A stretch of 44,884 nucleotides of DNA from an uncultured Collinsella sp. (GTDB taxonomy: Bacteria > Actinomycetota > Coriobacteriia > Coriobacteriales > Coriobacteriaceae), in contig UQVT01000002.1 of the NCBI GenBank assembly GCA_900544465.1, positions 1 to 44,884 of the forward strand, written 5' to 3'. Below are positions 32,743-42,604 of the stretch, one piece after another (position 1 is the stretch's first letter; each line of letters begins with the position of its first letter). The translations under genes were made by a program, and so were the position numbers. The notes beneath the pieces were generated by a model, which did not search any database, had not been told where the DNA came from, and was given only the letters and a program-made list of their open reading frames with translations.

Positions 32743-34419
32743 ATGGCTGATTCTATGTTCCACCAGCCCGTTATGGGTCGTCGCGCCTTTGTTGGCGGCA
32801 CCCTTGCTGCGAGCTCCATGGCTTTTCTTGCCGCATGCGGCAAGAAGGGTGGCGACGCTTCCGGTTCTGAGTCCGGTTCGACGCTGAACTTCTACATCAA
32901 CAACCCGGTCTGCATCGACCCCTACAATGTCCAGGAGGACCAGGGCACTCAGGTCGAGTACCAGCTCTTTGACGCTCTGACCTCTTATGACGCCGAGAAG
33001 GGCGAGATCGTTCCGCTGGCTTGCGAGTCCTTCGAGGCCAACGACGACGCCACCGAGTTCACCTTCAAGATCAAGAAGGCCAAGTTCCACAACGGTGACG
33101 ACGTTACCTCCAAGTCCTTCAAGCTCGGTTGGGAGCGTCTGGTCAACACCAAGTCGGCCATCGCTACCGAGTACGGCCCTTCCGAGGTCTCCTATCACCT
33201 TTCCATGGTCGAGGGCTATGACGACCTGCTTGCCGGTAACGCCACCGAGCTCAGCGGTGTTACCTGCCCCGACGATGAGACCCTCGTCGTTAAGCTGTCT
33301 TCCGCTTACGCCGACTTCCCCTTCGTCGCCTCTCACCCGGCTCTGGCCCCGGTTCCCGAGTGCGCCGAGTCCGATGCCAAGAGCTTCTATCTTGCACCGG
33401 TCGGTAACGGCCCGTTCATGATGGACGGCAAGTGGGAGGATGGTCAGGAGATCAACCTCAAGAAGTTCGACGATTACTATGGCGACAAGGCCAAGATCGA
33501 TGGCATCCACTTCCAGGTCATCAAGGACATGGAGACTGCTTACAAGGAGTTCCAGGCCGGTAACCTCGATGTCTGCGACGTTCCCGTCGCTCAGATCGAT
33601 GCCGCCAAGAAGGATCGCGGCGTGTCCAAGGACGGCTACACCATGGGTGACGGCGAGCGCATGCTGCTCGGCGCCGAGCCTTCCACGTACTATCTGACCT
33701 GCAACACCACGGCCGAGCCGTTCAACAACGCCGACCTGCGCAGGGGCATCTCCCTGGCCATCAACCGTGAGGCCATCTGCAAGACCATCTATAAGGGTAC
33801 CCGTACCCCTGCCGACGGCATTGTTCCTCCGGGCATCGATGGCTACAAGGAGGGCGCATGGGAGTTCTGCGCCTACGATGTCGACAAGGCTAACGAGTAC
33901 CTCGACAAGGTTGCTCCCACTGGCGCTAACGGGGATCGTGGCATTAGCGTGACCCTTTCCTACAACCAGGACGGCGGTCACAAGGAGATCATGGAGTCCA
34001 TCATCGGCGACCTCGCCAAGGTTGGCGTTACCGCTGTCTCCGATACCCCTGAGTGGTCTGCCCTGCTCGAGCAGTATCAGAACTTTAACTATCAGTTCGG
34101 TCGTCTGGGTTGGATTGCCGACTACCCGATCATGGACAACTTCCTGTATCCGCTGTTCCACTCCGACTCCCTCGGTGGCGATAACCGCTCTGGTTACAAC
34201 AACCCCGAGTTCGACGCCAAGGTCGACGAGGCTCGTACTATTGTTGACGACGAGGAGCGCGTCGCTAAGATGCAGGAGGCCGACGCAATGGTCGCTGCCG
34301 ACTGCCCGGTCATCCCGATTATGTTCTACACGCACACCATCGTCGGCTCCGATCGCATCAAGCACCTCTATGTCGATCCGCAGAAGCATGCCGAGCTGGG
34401 TACCGCTGAGCTCGCCTAA
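32743..34419 (+). CDS. oppA: Oligopeptide ABC transporter substrate-binding lipoprotein
   Basis: A 558-residue extracellular SBP_bac_5 protein. The N-terminus has a twin-arginine-like GRRAFVGG (residues 12-19), a hydrophobic stretch and lipobox LAAC with Cys32, so it is a membrane-anchored lipoprotein. The mature domain shows FTFKIKKAKFHNGDDVTS, VGNGPFMMDGKW and, near the C-terminus, RLGWIADYPIMDNF, which is characteristic of OppA-type peptide binders. The ATG at 32743 follows AAGGAGGATGGC. It is the first gene of a complete oppABCDF set and is separated from oppB by a hairpin that probably limits read-through. Confidence 0.92.
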   Translation: MADSMFHQPVMGRRAFVGGTLAASSMAFLAACGKKGGDASGSESGSTLNFYINNPVCIDPYNVQEDQGTQVEYQLFDALTSYDAEKGEIVPLACESFEANDDATEFTFKIKKAKFHNGDDVTSKSFKLGWERLVNTKSAIATEYGPSEVSYHLSMVEGYDDLLAGNATELSGVTCPDDETLVVKLSSAYADFPFVASHPALAPVPECAESDAKSFYLAPVGNGPFMMDGKWEDGQEINLKKFDDYYGDKAKIDGIHFQVIKDMETAYKEFQAGNLDVCDVPVAQIDAAKKDRGVSKDGYTMGDGERMLLGAEPSTYYLTCNTTAEPFNNADLRRGISLAINREAICKTIYKGTRTPADGIVPPGIDGYKEGAWEFCAYDVDKANEYLDKVAPTGANGDRGISVTLSYNQDGGHKEIMESIIGDLAKVGVTAVSDTPEWSALLEQYQNFNYQFGRLGWIADYPIMDNFLYPLFHSDSLGGDNRSGYNNPEFDAKVDEARTIVDDEERVAKMQEADAMVAADCPVIPIMFYTHTIVGSDRIKHLYVDPQKHAELGTAELA

Positions 34420-34515
34420 GAGTTTGCAGCTTCCGTGAGGGTCAAGTATTTACGTAGACCTCATGGGAAACATACAGTTCTCCCTAACCTGGGGTAAACT
34501 GACTGATGGTAATTT

Positions 34516-34545
34516 TGGGATGCCGGTCTGGCGATCGGCATCCCA
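34516..34545 (+). terminator. Attenuator hairpin between oppA and oppB
   Basis: TGGGATGCCG (34516-34525) pairs perfectly with CGGCATCCCA (34536-34545), followed by TTTAGG. It has the same place in the operon as the hairpin after the nan binding-protein gene. Confidence 0.65.
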
Positions 34546-34575
34546 TTTAGGTTAATCCCTAGATAGGGGAGTGGT

Positions 34576-35613
34576 ATGGGTAAGTACATCGTTAAACGTG
34601 TGCTTCAGTTCATCCCGGTGTTTTTGGGCGTTACGCTGATTCTGTTCGCCCTCCAGAATATCGTGCCGGGAGATCCGATCAAGCTGATCGGTGGAGACAA
34701 GGCTCTGTCCCCCGAGGTGGAGCTTCAGCTTCGCGTCCGCTATCACCTGGTCCAGTCGGACGAGGACGGCAACGCGATCCTTGATGAGAACGGCGACCCC
34801 GTTCAAACGTCGCTCGTGGACCGTTACTTGTATTACATGAACGGCCTGCTTCATGGCGATCTGGGCAATTCGTATCAGCGCAAGCTGCCGGTTACGGAAA
34901 TCTTTGCCCAGAAGTATCCGTATACGGTCAAACTTGCCGCGTGCGCCATCGTGCTCGAGGCAATCATGGGTATCGGTGCGGGTATCATTTCGGCGGTTAA
35001 GCGTTATTCCTTCTGGGATATTTTGGTAACGCTCACCACGTCGATTCTCGTTGCCGTCCCGGCTTTCTGGCTCGGTATGTTGCTGCAGCTGTTCTTTGGC
35101 GTCATTCTCAAGGACGCCACGGGCGGTGCATTCTCCATGCCGATTTCGGGTGCCGGCGGTTCCAGCTCTCAGTATCAGGATTGGATGCACTATGTGCTTC
35201 CGACCATTACGCTGGCTTCGGTTTCGACCGCTTATGCCGCCCGCATTATGCGCTCGCAGCTGCTTGACGTCATGAACCAGGATTACATCCGTACGGCAAA
35301 GGCGAAGGGTCTCTCCAATCGCGCGATCATCGTCAAGCATGCGCTTAAGAATGCACTCATCCCCGTCGTTACCTATATTGGTGTCGACTTTGGTGGCATG
35401 CTTTCGGGCGCCATCCTGACCGAGACGGTCTTTAACTGGCCCGGTATCGGCTATGAGGTCTATCGCGCCATTAGCATGCGTGACTGGCCCATCGTTATGG
35501 GCGGCGTTACGCTCATCGTTGTCGTCGTCATGGTGATTAACCTGCTCGTCGACATTAGCTATGCATTCCTCGACCCGCGCATCCGCCTTGGCGGTCCGTC
35601 GGATAAGGCCTAA
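34576..35613 (+). CDS. oppB: Oligopeptide ABC transporter permease OppB
   Basis: A 345-residue inner-membrane permease with about six hydrophobic segments. The conserved N-terminal KYIVKRVLQFIPVFLGVTLI and NIVPGDPI are present, and the EAA loop is TAKAKGLSNRAIIVKHALKN near residue 240. The C-terminal DPRIRLGG is typical. A 60-residue hydrophilic region follows the first membrane segment. The ATG at 34576 has AGGGGAG upstream. It should dimerise with OppC. Confidence 0.94.
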   Translation: MGKYIVKRVLQFIPVFLGVTLILFALQNIVPGDPIKLIGGDKALSPEVELQLRVRYHLVQSDEDGNAILDENGDPVQTSLVDRYLYYMNGLLHGDLGNSYQRKLPVTEIFAQKYPYTVKLAACAIVLEAIMGIGAGIISAVKRYSFWDILVTLTTSILVAVPAFWLGMLLQLFFGVILKDATGGAFSMPISGAGGSSSQYQDWMHYVLPTITLASVSTAYAARIMRSQLLDVMNQDYIRTAKAKGLSNRAIIVKHALKNALIPVVTYIGVDFGGMLSGAILTETVFNWPGIGYEVYRAISMRDWPIVMGGVTLIVVVVMVINLLVDISYAFLDPRIRLGGPSDKA

Positions 35614-35627
35614 GGGAGGTACGTCTC

Positions 35628-36563
35628 ATGCAGGAAACTGATTCTCAGTCTCAGGAGCAGGCTACCGCCACCAAGGCCGCATCTGCTCCCGCCAAGTCCC
35701 GCACGCTGTGGGGCGACGCTTTTAAGCGTCTTCGTAAGAACAAGCTCGCCGTTATCGGTGTCTGCTGGATCATCATCGTCGTTGTGGTTGCACTGACCGC
35801 AGATCTATGGGCTAAGCCCTGGCTCGGTTCGCCGACGGCTTCCGACTCGACCACCATGGCTCAGACGTCGCTGCTGGCTCCGTGTGCAGAGCACCCGTTT
35901 GGCACCGACGCCCTTGGTCGTGACATTCTCGTCCGCGTTATCTACGGTGCGCGCGTTTCGCTGTCCGTCGGCATTATGGCAACCGCGATCTCCACGCTGA
36001 TCGGTCTGGTCATGGGTGCTCTGGCGGGTTTCTACGGCGGCATCTGGGATACGATCATCATGCGCTGTGCGGACATCTTCCTGGCGTTCCCGTACGTGCT
36101 GTTCGTTGTCGCCATGATCGCCGTTATCGGCCGTGGCCTTCAGAACGTCTTTATCGCCATCGGTATTCTCGGCTGGCCTTCGATTGCACGCGTCTTCCGC
36201 TCTGCAATCTTGACGGTCAAGGAAAACGACTATGTTGACGCTGCACGCGCGATGGGTGCATCCGATGCCCGTATCGTCGTGCGTCACATCTTCCCGAACT
36301 CCGTCGCCTCTATCGTGGTCTACGCAACCATGAACATTGGTGGCGCCATTCTGACCGAGTCCGCTCTGTCCTTCCTCGGCATGGGCGTTATTCCGCCTAC
36401 GCCTTCGTGGGGCTCCATGATTCAGGACGGTCAGCAGTATCTTCTGACCGCTCCCTGGATGATGATCATGCCCGGTCTGGCAATTCTCTCGACGGTGCTC
36501 GCCTTCACCCTGCTGGGTGACGGTCTGCGCGACGCCCTCGACGTCAAGATGAAGGACGCATAA
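35628..36563 (+). CDS. oppC: Oligopeptide ABC transporter permease OppC
   Basis: A 311-residue permease with an N-terminal hydrophilic tail (~30 residues), one membrane segment, the family motif HPFGTDALGRDILVRVIYG and five further segments. The EAA loop is AARAMGASDARIVVRHIFPN around residue 205-224. The ATG at 35628 has GGGAGGT upstream, 14 bases after oppB. oppD starts two bases after its stop. Confidence 0.94.
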   Translation: MQETDSQSQEQATATKAASAPAKSRTLWGDAFKRLRKNKLAVIGVCWIIIVVVVALTADLWAKPWLGSPTASDSTTMAQTSLLAPCAEHPFGTDALGRDILVRVIYGARVSLSVGIMATAISTLIGLVMGALAGFYGGIWDTIIMRCADIFLAFPYVLFVVAMIAVIGRGLQNVFIAIGILGWPSIARVFRSAILTVKENDYVDAARAMGASDARIVVRHIFPNSVASIVVYATMNIGGAILTESALSFLGMGVIPPTPSWGSMIQDGQQYLLTAPWMMIMPGLAILSTVLAFTLLGDGLRDALDVKMKDA

Positions 36564-36565
36564 GG

Positions 36566-37656
36566 ATGAAGAAGAACAAGAACTATGTGGACCTGAAGGA
36601 CCAGCCGGTTCCCGAGGGCCAGCATCTGCTCGAGGTCGATGACCTTAAGATGTATTTCCACACCGAGGATGGCGTCGTTCGCGCTGTCGACGGTGTCTCC
36701 TACACGCTCGATCGCGGCGAGACCCTGGGAGTCGTCGGTGAATCCGGCTCCGGTAAGTCCGTGACCGCCATGACCATCATGGGCCTTATCTCGATGCCTC
36801 CGGGAAAGATCGAGGGCGGTGACGTTCGCTATCGCGGCCGCTCCATCCTCGAGATGACCGAGGAAGAGATGCAGCACATTCGCGGCAACGATATCGCGAT
36901 GATCTTCCAGGATCCTATGACCTCCTTGAACCCGGTCTATAAGATCGGCAAGCAGGTGGGCGAGGGCCTTCGTCTGCACCGTGGCTACTCCAAGCAGGAG
37001 GCGCTCAAGCGCGCCACCGAGCTTTTGGACCTCGTTGGCATTCCCGAGCCCGAGAAGCGCGTCAATGAGTATCCGCACCAGTTCTCTGGCGGTATGCGTC
37101 AGCGCGTCATGATTGCCATGGCTCTTGCCTGCGATCCCGATATTCTGATTGCCGACGAGCCCACGACTGCTCTGGACGTTACCATCCAGGCTCAGATTAT
37201 TGAGCTTATGCAGGAAATGCAGGAGAAGAACGGCAACGCCATCATCATGATTACCCATGACCTGGGCGTCGTTGCCGATATGGCCGATAAGATCATGGTT
37301 ATGTACGCCGGCCGTCCCGTCGAGTTCGGTACTGCTGAGGAAATCTTCTACGAGAGCCGCCACCCCTACACCTGGGGCCTTATCCGCTCCATCCCGGAGC
37401 AGGCCATCGAAGAGAAGAAGCCGCTTACGCCGATTCACGGCAACCCGCCTTCGCTCATGAACCTGCCCGAGGGCTGCGTGTTCTCGCCTCGTTGTCCCTA
37501 TGCGACCGATAAGTGCCGCAAGCAGCGCCCCGAGCGCGTTGTCACCGAGTCTGGTCATTACTCTGCGTGCCACTACTCCGGTGACCCCGAGTTTCTCAAG
37601 AACGCTCCTGAGACGTCCCGTACGCGCAAGGATTCCAAGAAGGGAGGCGAGGCGTA

Positions 37657-37657
<1 letters not shown>
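36566..37657 (+). CDS. oppD: Oligopeptide ABC transporter ATPase OppD
   Basis: A 363-residue ATPase. Walker A GESGSGKS is at residues 58-65, the Q-loop is FQDPMTSLNP, the signature FSGGMRQR is at 173-180, Walker B is ADEPTTALD and the switch His is in MITHD. The C-terminal oligopeptide/dipeptide domain is complete, with cysteines in GCVFSPRCPYATDKC and ACHYSG. The start ATG at 36566 is two bases after the oppC stop; its stop shares one base with the oppF start (TAATG). Confidence 0.95.
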
Positions 37658-38685
<1,028 letters not shown>

Positions 38686-38701
38686 TCGGTTGTTCTCGTC
38701 C

Positions 38702-38833
38702 GGGCCCGCGCTGGACTTAGTTTTCAGAACGTCCTCGACCATGGAAACCCCCTTATCCTGCTCCTTCGGAGCTGCGGATAAGGGGGTTTCCTGGTCTGCG
38801 GAATGTTCTGAAAACTAAGTCCAGCGCGGGCCC
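38702..38833. repeat. 132-base multi-tier palindrome after oppF (perfect 29-base outer arms)
   Basis: The outer arms at 38702-38730 and 38805-38833 are perfect inverted repeats of 29 bases. Nested inside, GGAAACCCCCTTATCC (38743-38758) pairs perfectly with 38776-38791, joined to GACCA/TGGTC across a one-base bulge. The apex is GCTC/GAGC around CTTCG. Only GTCCTC (38731-38736) and the eight bases at 38797-38804 form a real internal loop. No U-tract follows either arm and there is no ORF. It may terminate opp, but its length suggests a palindromic repeat or a small non-autonomous mobile element. Confidence 0.8.
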
Positions 38834-38899
38834 TGCGGCAACGCGGCAGGGAGGGGTGCGATTCCTTGATCGCTCACTTAATCTAATAGGAAAGTTAGT
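38834..38899. other. Chain of small hairpins between the large palindrome and the next terminator
   Basis: Three consecutive inverted pairs occur: CCCTGC/GCAGGG (38831-38851), GCGAT/ATCGC (38858-38873) and CTCACT/AGTGAG (about 38873-38901). No coding potential is seen. Confidence 0.4.
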
Positions 38900-38931
38900 G
38901 AGGCCGGAGCTTTAGCTCCGGCCTCTTTATA
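38900..38931 (+). terminator. Strong rho-independent terminator
   Basis: GAGGCCGGAGC (38900-38910) pairs perfectly with GCTCCGGCCTC (38915-38925), followed by TTTATAT. A second hairpin, GGCTCGGC/GCCGAGCC (38936-38954), comes directly after. These may end the opp transcript or an unrecognised small RNA. Confidence 0.8.
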
Positions 38932-39015
38932 TAAGGGCTCGGCAAAGCCGAGCCACCAAATTTGCATCAGCCCCCAGAACATGTTTGAGAACTGTGCCTG
39001 AAGTATGTATCTGCA

Positions 39016-39140
39016 GGCCCCGAATCGGTGTTGCCTCCCGGCGCATTCCGCAGGGGGAGCGATATTTTGCAGTACGAAGTGCGCAGCAAAATATCGCTCA
39101 TGCCCGAGGACGCGCCGGGAGGCAACACCGATTCGGGGCC
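39016..39140. repeat. 125-base nested palindrome (perfect 29-base outer arms) upstream of tRNA-Leu
   Basis: The outer arms at 39016-39044 and 39112-39140 are perfect inverted repeats of 29 bases. A second perfect pair, GAGCGATATTTTGC (39057-39070) and 39086-39099, lies inside around a 15-base loop. Spacers at 39045-39056 and 39100-39111 do not pair well. No flanking target-site duplication is evident. No ORF. The arms are unrelated in sequence to those of 38702-38833 but have the same length and tiered design. Confidence 0.8.
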
Positions 39141-39176
39141 GGACACACGGATTTACCTGCGCATTTACAAATTCGT

Positions 39177-39227
39177 AAACTTTTTTCAAAAAAGTGCTTG
39201 CACAGTTCTCGAATCATAGGTTATTAT
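39177..39227 (+). promoter_or_regulatory. tRNA-Leu promoter with upstream A-tract palindrome
   Basis: TTGCAC (39198-39203) and TATTAT (39222-39227) are a -35/-10 pair at 18-base spacing. Directly upstream is the perfect palindrome ACTTTTTTCAAAAAAGT (39179-39195). The same arrangement precedes both tRNA-Gly genes. Confidence 0.8.
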
Positions 39228-39284
39228 CTTCCTCGTTGAACGCGCGGGTCCAACAAAACGGACCGCGAATCAACAACATAGCAT

Positions 39285-39374
39285 GTCGGAGTGGCGGAAT
39301 TGGCAGACGCGCTAGCTTGAGGTGCTAGTGACCGCTTTTTGGTCATGCGGGTTCAAGTCCCGCCTCCGACACCA
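39285..39374 (+). tRNA. tRNA-Leu (anticodon GAG)
   Basis: The cloverleaf is complete. The acceptor stem GTCGGAG pairs with CTCCGAC, the anticodon arm is CTAGC-TTGAGGT-GCTAG giving GAG, and a long variable arm (class II) is closed by TGACC/GGTCA. The T arm GCGGG-TTCAAGT-CCCGC is standard. Discriminator A and an encoded CCA (39372-39374) are present. It reads Leu CUC/CUU codons. Confidence 0.97.
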
Positions 39375-39385
39375 TCGCATTTGAG

Positions 39386-39407
39386 AAGCCTCTTCGGAGG
39401 CTTTTTT
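39386..39407 (+). terminator. Terminator of tRNA-Leu
   Basis: AAGCCTC-TTCG-GAGGCTT followed by TTTT: a UUCG-capped rho-independent terminator. Confidence 0.9.
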
Positions 39408-39433
39408 GTTACCGATAGACGGTGGGGTCCACG

Positions 39434-41779
39434 ATGGAAACGCTTGAACGCAACGAGTGGGCAGACGTTGCCCAACTAGTCGAGATCACGAGCGATGCTG
39501 TCATCATCTGTGAGTTCGACGGAACCATTCTGCATGTGAATAATCGCTTACTTGGTTTGATGTGCGAGGAACGCGCTGACGTCATCGGTGGAGATGTTAA
39601 AGACGTCCTGTACTCGTCCGCTTTTGAACGTGCGACGGAACATCGTCTGCCATTTGAAACTGATGGCTCCGAGAACGAACTGATGCTCAAGCTGAGTGAC
39701 GGCTCTTTTATCCCCGTCTTGGTTCGCGCGGGCTCCGTAACGCCTCCACGCATCTTTGGGCGCCGCGCACCACGTGTCCTAGTGGCGCTTCACAGTATCG
39801 AGGAACAGTATTCTCACGACCGTCAACTTAAGCGTGCGTTATCGGAGCTTAGAGTTGCGAACAAGCGTCTCTCTGGCACTCTCTCGGTCATTATGAGCAC
39901 TGTGGGCTCCGATGAGCTGCCCAGCCTACTTGATACCGTTTTGAACCAGCTTGTAGGAACGCTCGATGCTTCGGGTGCCGCTATCTATTTTTCTGAGAGC
40001 GGCGGTTTTAAACTTCGCGGTGTTTCCAAGGAGCTGTACGACAGCTACCTGCCTGAGTTTTTGCCGTATGGCGCTGGCATTCCGACGTATGTTCTTCGTG
40101 AGTCGCGTGCCTGTCGCTTGTCGATTCAACAGGACCTTGAGGGCGATAGGGCCGCCTCCGGTATGTTCATGGACCTGGACAATCGTTCTAAGCACCTATT
40201 GCGCGTGCAGGATATGCCTCCGTATCGCAGCGAGATCTGTCTTCCCGTTTTTTACGGTACGCAGATCCTTGGCGTGCTGGAAGTTGGTTGGAAACGCCCT
40301 CAGGCACCGCTCGCCTATGACGTTAATGTGCTCGAGGTCATTTGCGATTACCTATCTATCCAGCTGGTCGGCATGGCATCGAGTCTTCGCTCCCGTCGCA
40401 CGGCCGAGCTTGGCCGCTCGCTCAATGTCTTGCGTGATGAGTTGTTTACCTTTCTAGACGATTCCGCCGCGGCTACCCAGGCGGTATCGTCCGAGATCTG
40501 CAATATGCTTAACTGCCATTTTTGCCCTGTTGAGTATGACGCCAGTCTGGATTCCTACGTCATAGATTTTGAAGGCGGTAGTCGCGTTGCTTTGCCGGAC
40601 GATCCCGAGAGGCTTTTCTTTTCCACGACGGCGCCAGCGGCACGTCTGGGGGCTGGCCCTGATGGCTTTGAGGCATCTGTTTTGGGAGGTACGAGTGCCG
40701 AGGACCTTAAACACGTCCGTATAACTCGCGTTGATGAATCGATGCCTATGGGAGGCTGGCTTAGGGCGCATGGCCTGCCTTGTCAAGGTCTCTACGTCGA
40801 CTCCGGCATCGAGGCGGGGCGCCCGCGCTCTGAGGGTGATGGCAAGCACAGTAACGACGCGATTGTTCCTGCTTCTGTTGCGAAGAGCCCGACGACGCGC
40901 GCGCTGCTGCTTCGTGATGGTAGCCAAGAGCCGATTGATGATCTTGAATATGACTACTTGGTGCACTTGGCGCATGACTTTGAACTGATCTACGAAGGCG
41001 AATCTCAAAAGCGCGAGGAGCGCCATATCGCTCAGACCCTTCAGATCGGCATGAGAAATTCCCTGGGGGATGTTCCGGGTATCGCAACCGATTCGGTGTA
41101 CCTGTCAGCCACGAACTCGGCGTTGGTCGGCGGCGATTTCTATACGCTCATCCGTCTTCCCGACGACTGCGCCGTCATGATTCTGGGTGATGTGTCTGGC
41201 AAAGGCATTGAGGCCGCATCGATGTCCGCGCTCGTCAAGACGGCCCTGACGGCATATGCCTGGGAGGGCGCTGGACCGGCCCGCATGGCACGCTCCCTTA
41301 ACAGCATGCTCATGGGCTTTTCGAGGGTCGAGACGTTCGTGACAGCCTTTATCGCCAAGATTGACCTTAAAGCCGGACGCGCAACGTATTGTTCGGCGGG
41401 CCATCCTCCGACCATGGTCATCAGGCCAGAGTCGATGCCGCTGGGTGGCGGCGAGTCCCGTGGGGGAGAGGTCGAGCTGCTTGGATGCCAATCGGGCGTA
41501 ATCGGTGCCTTTGAGAGCATGGTGTACGAGACAGGCGTGTTTACGTTCGCCCCCGGCGACATGCTCTTCATGTATACGGATGGAACGATTGAGGCCCGCG
41601 ACCGCACCGGAGCGTTCTTTGGCGAGCAGCGCTTGCGCGACCTTCTGCTTTCTGTTTCGGGGGAGGGCGTGTCGGGCATTTGCGGCAAGGTCTTGGGCGA
41701 GCTTGACCGATTTACCGAATCGGCGCTGGACGATGACATTGCATTGGTGTCCCTTGAGTTTTTACGGGGTCGTTCATAG
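39434..41779 (+). CDS. PAS/GAF sensor with C-terminal PP2C (SpoIIE/RsbU-type) phosphatase
   Basis: A 781-residue soluble signalling protein. A PAS domain (~residues 10-110, around SDAVIICEFDGTILHVNN) is followed by a short coiled coil (SELRVANKRLSG) and a GAF domain (~145-305, with FYGTQILGVLEVGW). A second, degenerate sensor-like region spans ~330-530. The PP2C/SpoIIE phosphatase occupies ~555-780: GGDFYTLIRL, GDVSGKGIEAAS (~584), SAGHPP, MYTDGTIEARD and the C-terminal LDDDIALVSLE with its metal-binding Asp residues. Such enzymes dephosphorylate STAS-domain antagonists. The ATG at 39434 is preceded by GGTGGGG; GTG at 39422 is an alternative start. Its probable substrate is encoded 78 bases downstream. 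Confidence 0.9.
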   Translation: METLERNEWADVAQLVEITSDAVIICEFDGTILHVNNRLLGLMCEERADVIGGDVKDVLYSSAFERATEHRLPFETDGSENELMLKLSDGSFIPVLVRAGSVTPPRIFGRRAPRVLVALHSIEEQYSHDRQLKRALSELRVANKRLSGTLSVIMSTVGSDELPSLLDTVLNQLVGTLDASGAAIYFSESGGFKLRGVSKELYDSYLPEFLPYGAGIPTYVLRESRACRLSIQQDLEGDRAASGMFMDLDNRSKHLLRVQDMPPYRSEICLPVFYGTQILGVLEVGWKRPQAPLAYDVNVLEVICDYLSIQLVGMASSLRSRRTAELGRSLNVLRDELFTFLDDSAAATQAVSSEICNMLNCHFCPVEYDASLDSYVIDFEGGSRVALPDDPERLFFSTTAPAARLGAGPDGFEASVLGGTSAEDLKHVRITRVDESMPMGGWLRAHGLPCQGLYVDSGIEAGRPRSEGDGKHSNDAIVPASVAKSPTTRALLLRDGSQEPIDDLEYDYLVHLAHDFELIYEGESQKREERHIAQTLQIGMRNSLGDVPGIATDSVYLSATNSALVGGDFYTLIRLPDDCAVMILGDVSGKGIEAASMSALVKTALTAYAWEGAGPARMARSLNSMLMGFSRVETFVTAFIAKIDLKAGRATYCSAGHPPTMVIRPESMPLGGGESRGGEVELLGCQSGVIGAFESMVYETGVFTFAPGDMLFMYTDGTIEARDRTGAFFGEQRLRDLLLSVSGEGVSGICGKVLGELDRFTESALDDDIALVSLEFLRGRS

Positions 41780-41857
41780 ACGACGCTGGGCGGGCTGAAT
41801 CCGTACGGTTGGGGAAACGAATGCATCGAGTGGGCTTTTTTGGGGAACCATGGTCGT

Positions 41858-42604
41858 ATGAATGAGTGGAATGACATAGCGGTTTTGACGCCACCAGGCG
41901 ATATCGACATCGCCACGGTGCCTGCGCTGCGTCGGCGGTTGGATGCTTTGATTGGCCGCGGCGTGCGTCGTGTTGTCATCAACTGTCAGGCTGTTAGCTT
42001 TATCGATTCGACGGGCTTGGCATTCCTGCTTACGCGCGCTCGTGAGCTCATGAGGCGAGAAGGCCTGCTTTCGCTCGTCAATGCATCGGGTGAAGTTGTT
42101 CGCTTTTTGGAGATTGCTCGTCTTGTCGATATCCTTCATGTCGCGGGGCCGGCACGGGAGTCTATTCCCGCCATTCCGGTGGGGGAGCTGCCTCGCTGGA
42201 GTAAGAGCGTCGAGGTCCGTCAGGGTATCGAGAATCTTCCATACTACCGACATCGCATCGCCGAACTCCTTGAATCGCTTCCGTTGCGCCGTGACGAGCG
42301 CTACGATGTCGCATTGGCGTCGGGGGAGGCGCTGGGTAATGCCTATGACCATGCGGGCGGTATCGGGTGCGTCCTGACGGTTCAGGCCTATGGCGATCGC
42401 GTTGTGGTTGAGGTGCTTGATCGAGGTGCCGGCTATTCTATCGATGAAACGAGCGAGCCGGTCGCATCCGAGGAGCGCGGCCGTGGCATCAAGCTTATGC
42501 GTATGCTCGTCGATAACGTGGAGGTTGCTCGTCGTACGGACGGCGCCGGCACGCGCGTGCAGATGGTGAAGCTGTTTAGCGGAGCGCTGGAATCGTGTGC
42601 CTAG
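41858..42604 (+). CDS. STAS domain (anti-sigma antagonist) fused to HATPase (RsbW/SpoIIAB-like)
   Basis: A 248-residue fusion of two partner-switch components. Residues 1-~95 are a STAS domain: GDIDIATVPALRRRL and FIDSTGLAFLL, whose Ser is the expected phosphorylation site. Residues ~115-245 are a Bergerat-type ATPase: N box SGEALGNAYDHAGG, G1 box LDRGAGYS, G2 box ERGRGIKLMRML and the C-terminal GTRVQMVKL. In Bacillus these are separate proteins (SpoIIAA/RsbV and SpoIIAB/RsbW). The frame is continuous, so the fusion is real. The ATG at 41858 has GGGGAA ten bases upstream; a TTG at 41840 is also in frame. The upstream PP2C protein should reverse its phosphorylation. No sigma factor is in view. 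Confidence 0.88.
   Translation: MNEWNDIAVLTPPGDIDIATVPALRRRLDALIGRGVRRVVINCQAVSFIDSTGLAFLLTRARELMRREGLLSLVNASGEVVRFLEIARLVDILHVAGPARESIPAIPVGELPRWSKSVEVRQGIENLPYYRHRIAELLESLPLRRDERYDVALASGEALGNAYDHAGGIGCVLTVQAYGDRVVVEVLDRGAGYSIDETSEPVASEERGRGIKLMRMLVDNVEVARRTDGAGTRVQMVKLFSGALESCA

Noticed and set aside
38686..39284. tmRNA, 6S RNA, RNase P RNA or a CRISPR array in the gene-free stretch
   Set aside because: There are no regularly spaced direct repeats and no recognisable core of these RNAs. The structure is explained by palindromes and terminators.
41806..41857. Sigma-B-like promoter (GGGGAAAC) before the STAS-HATPase gene
   Set aside because: No matching upstream GTTT-type box at the right spacing. 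The gene is close enough to the phosphatase gene to be co-transcribed.
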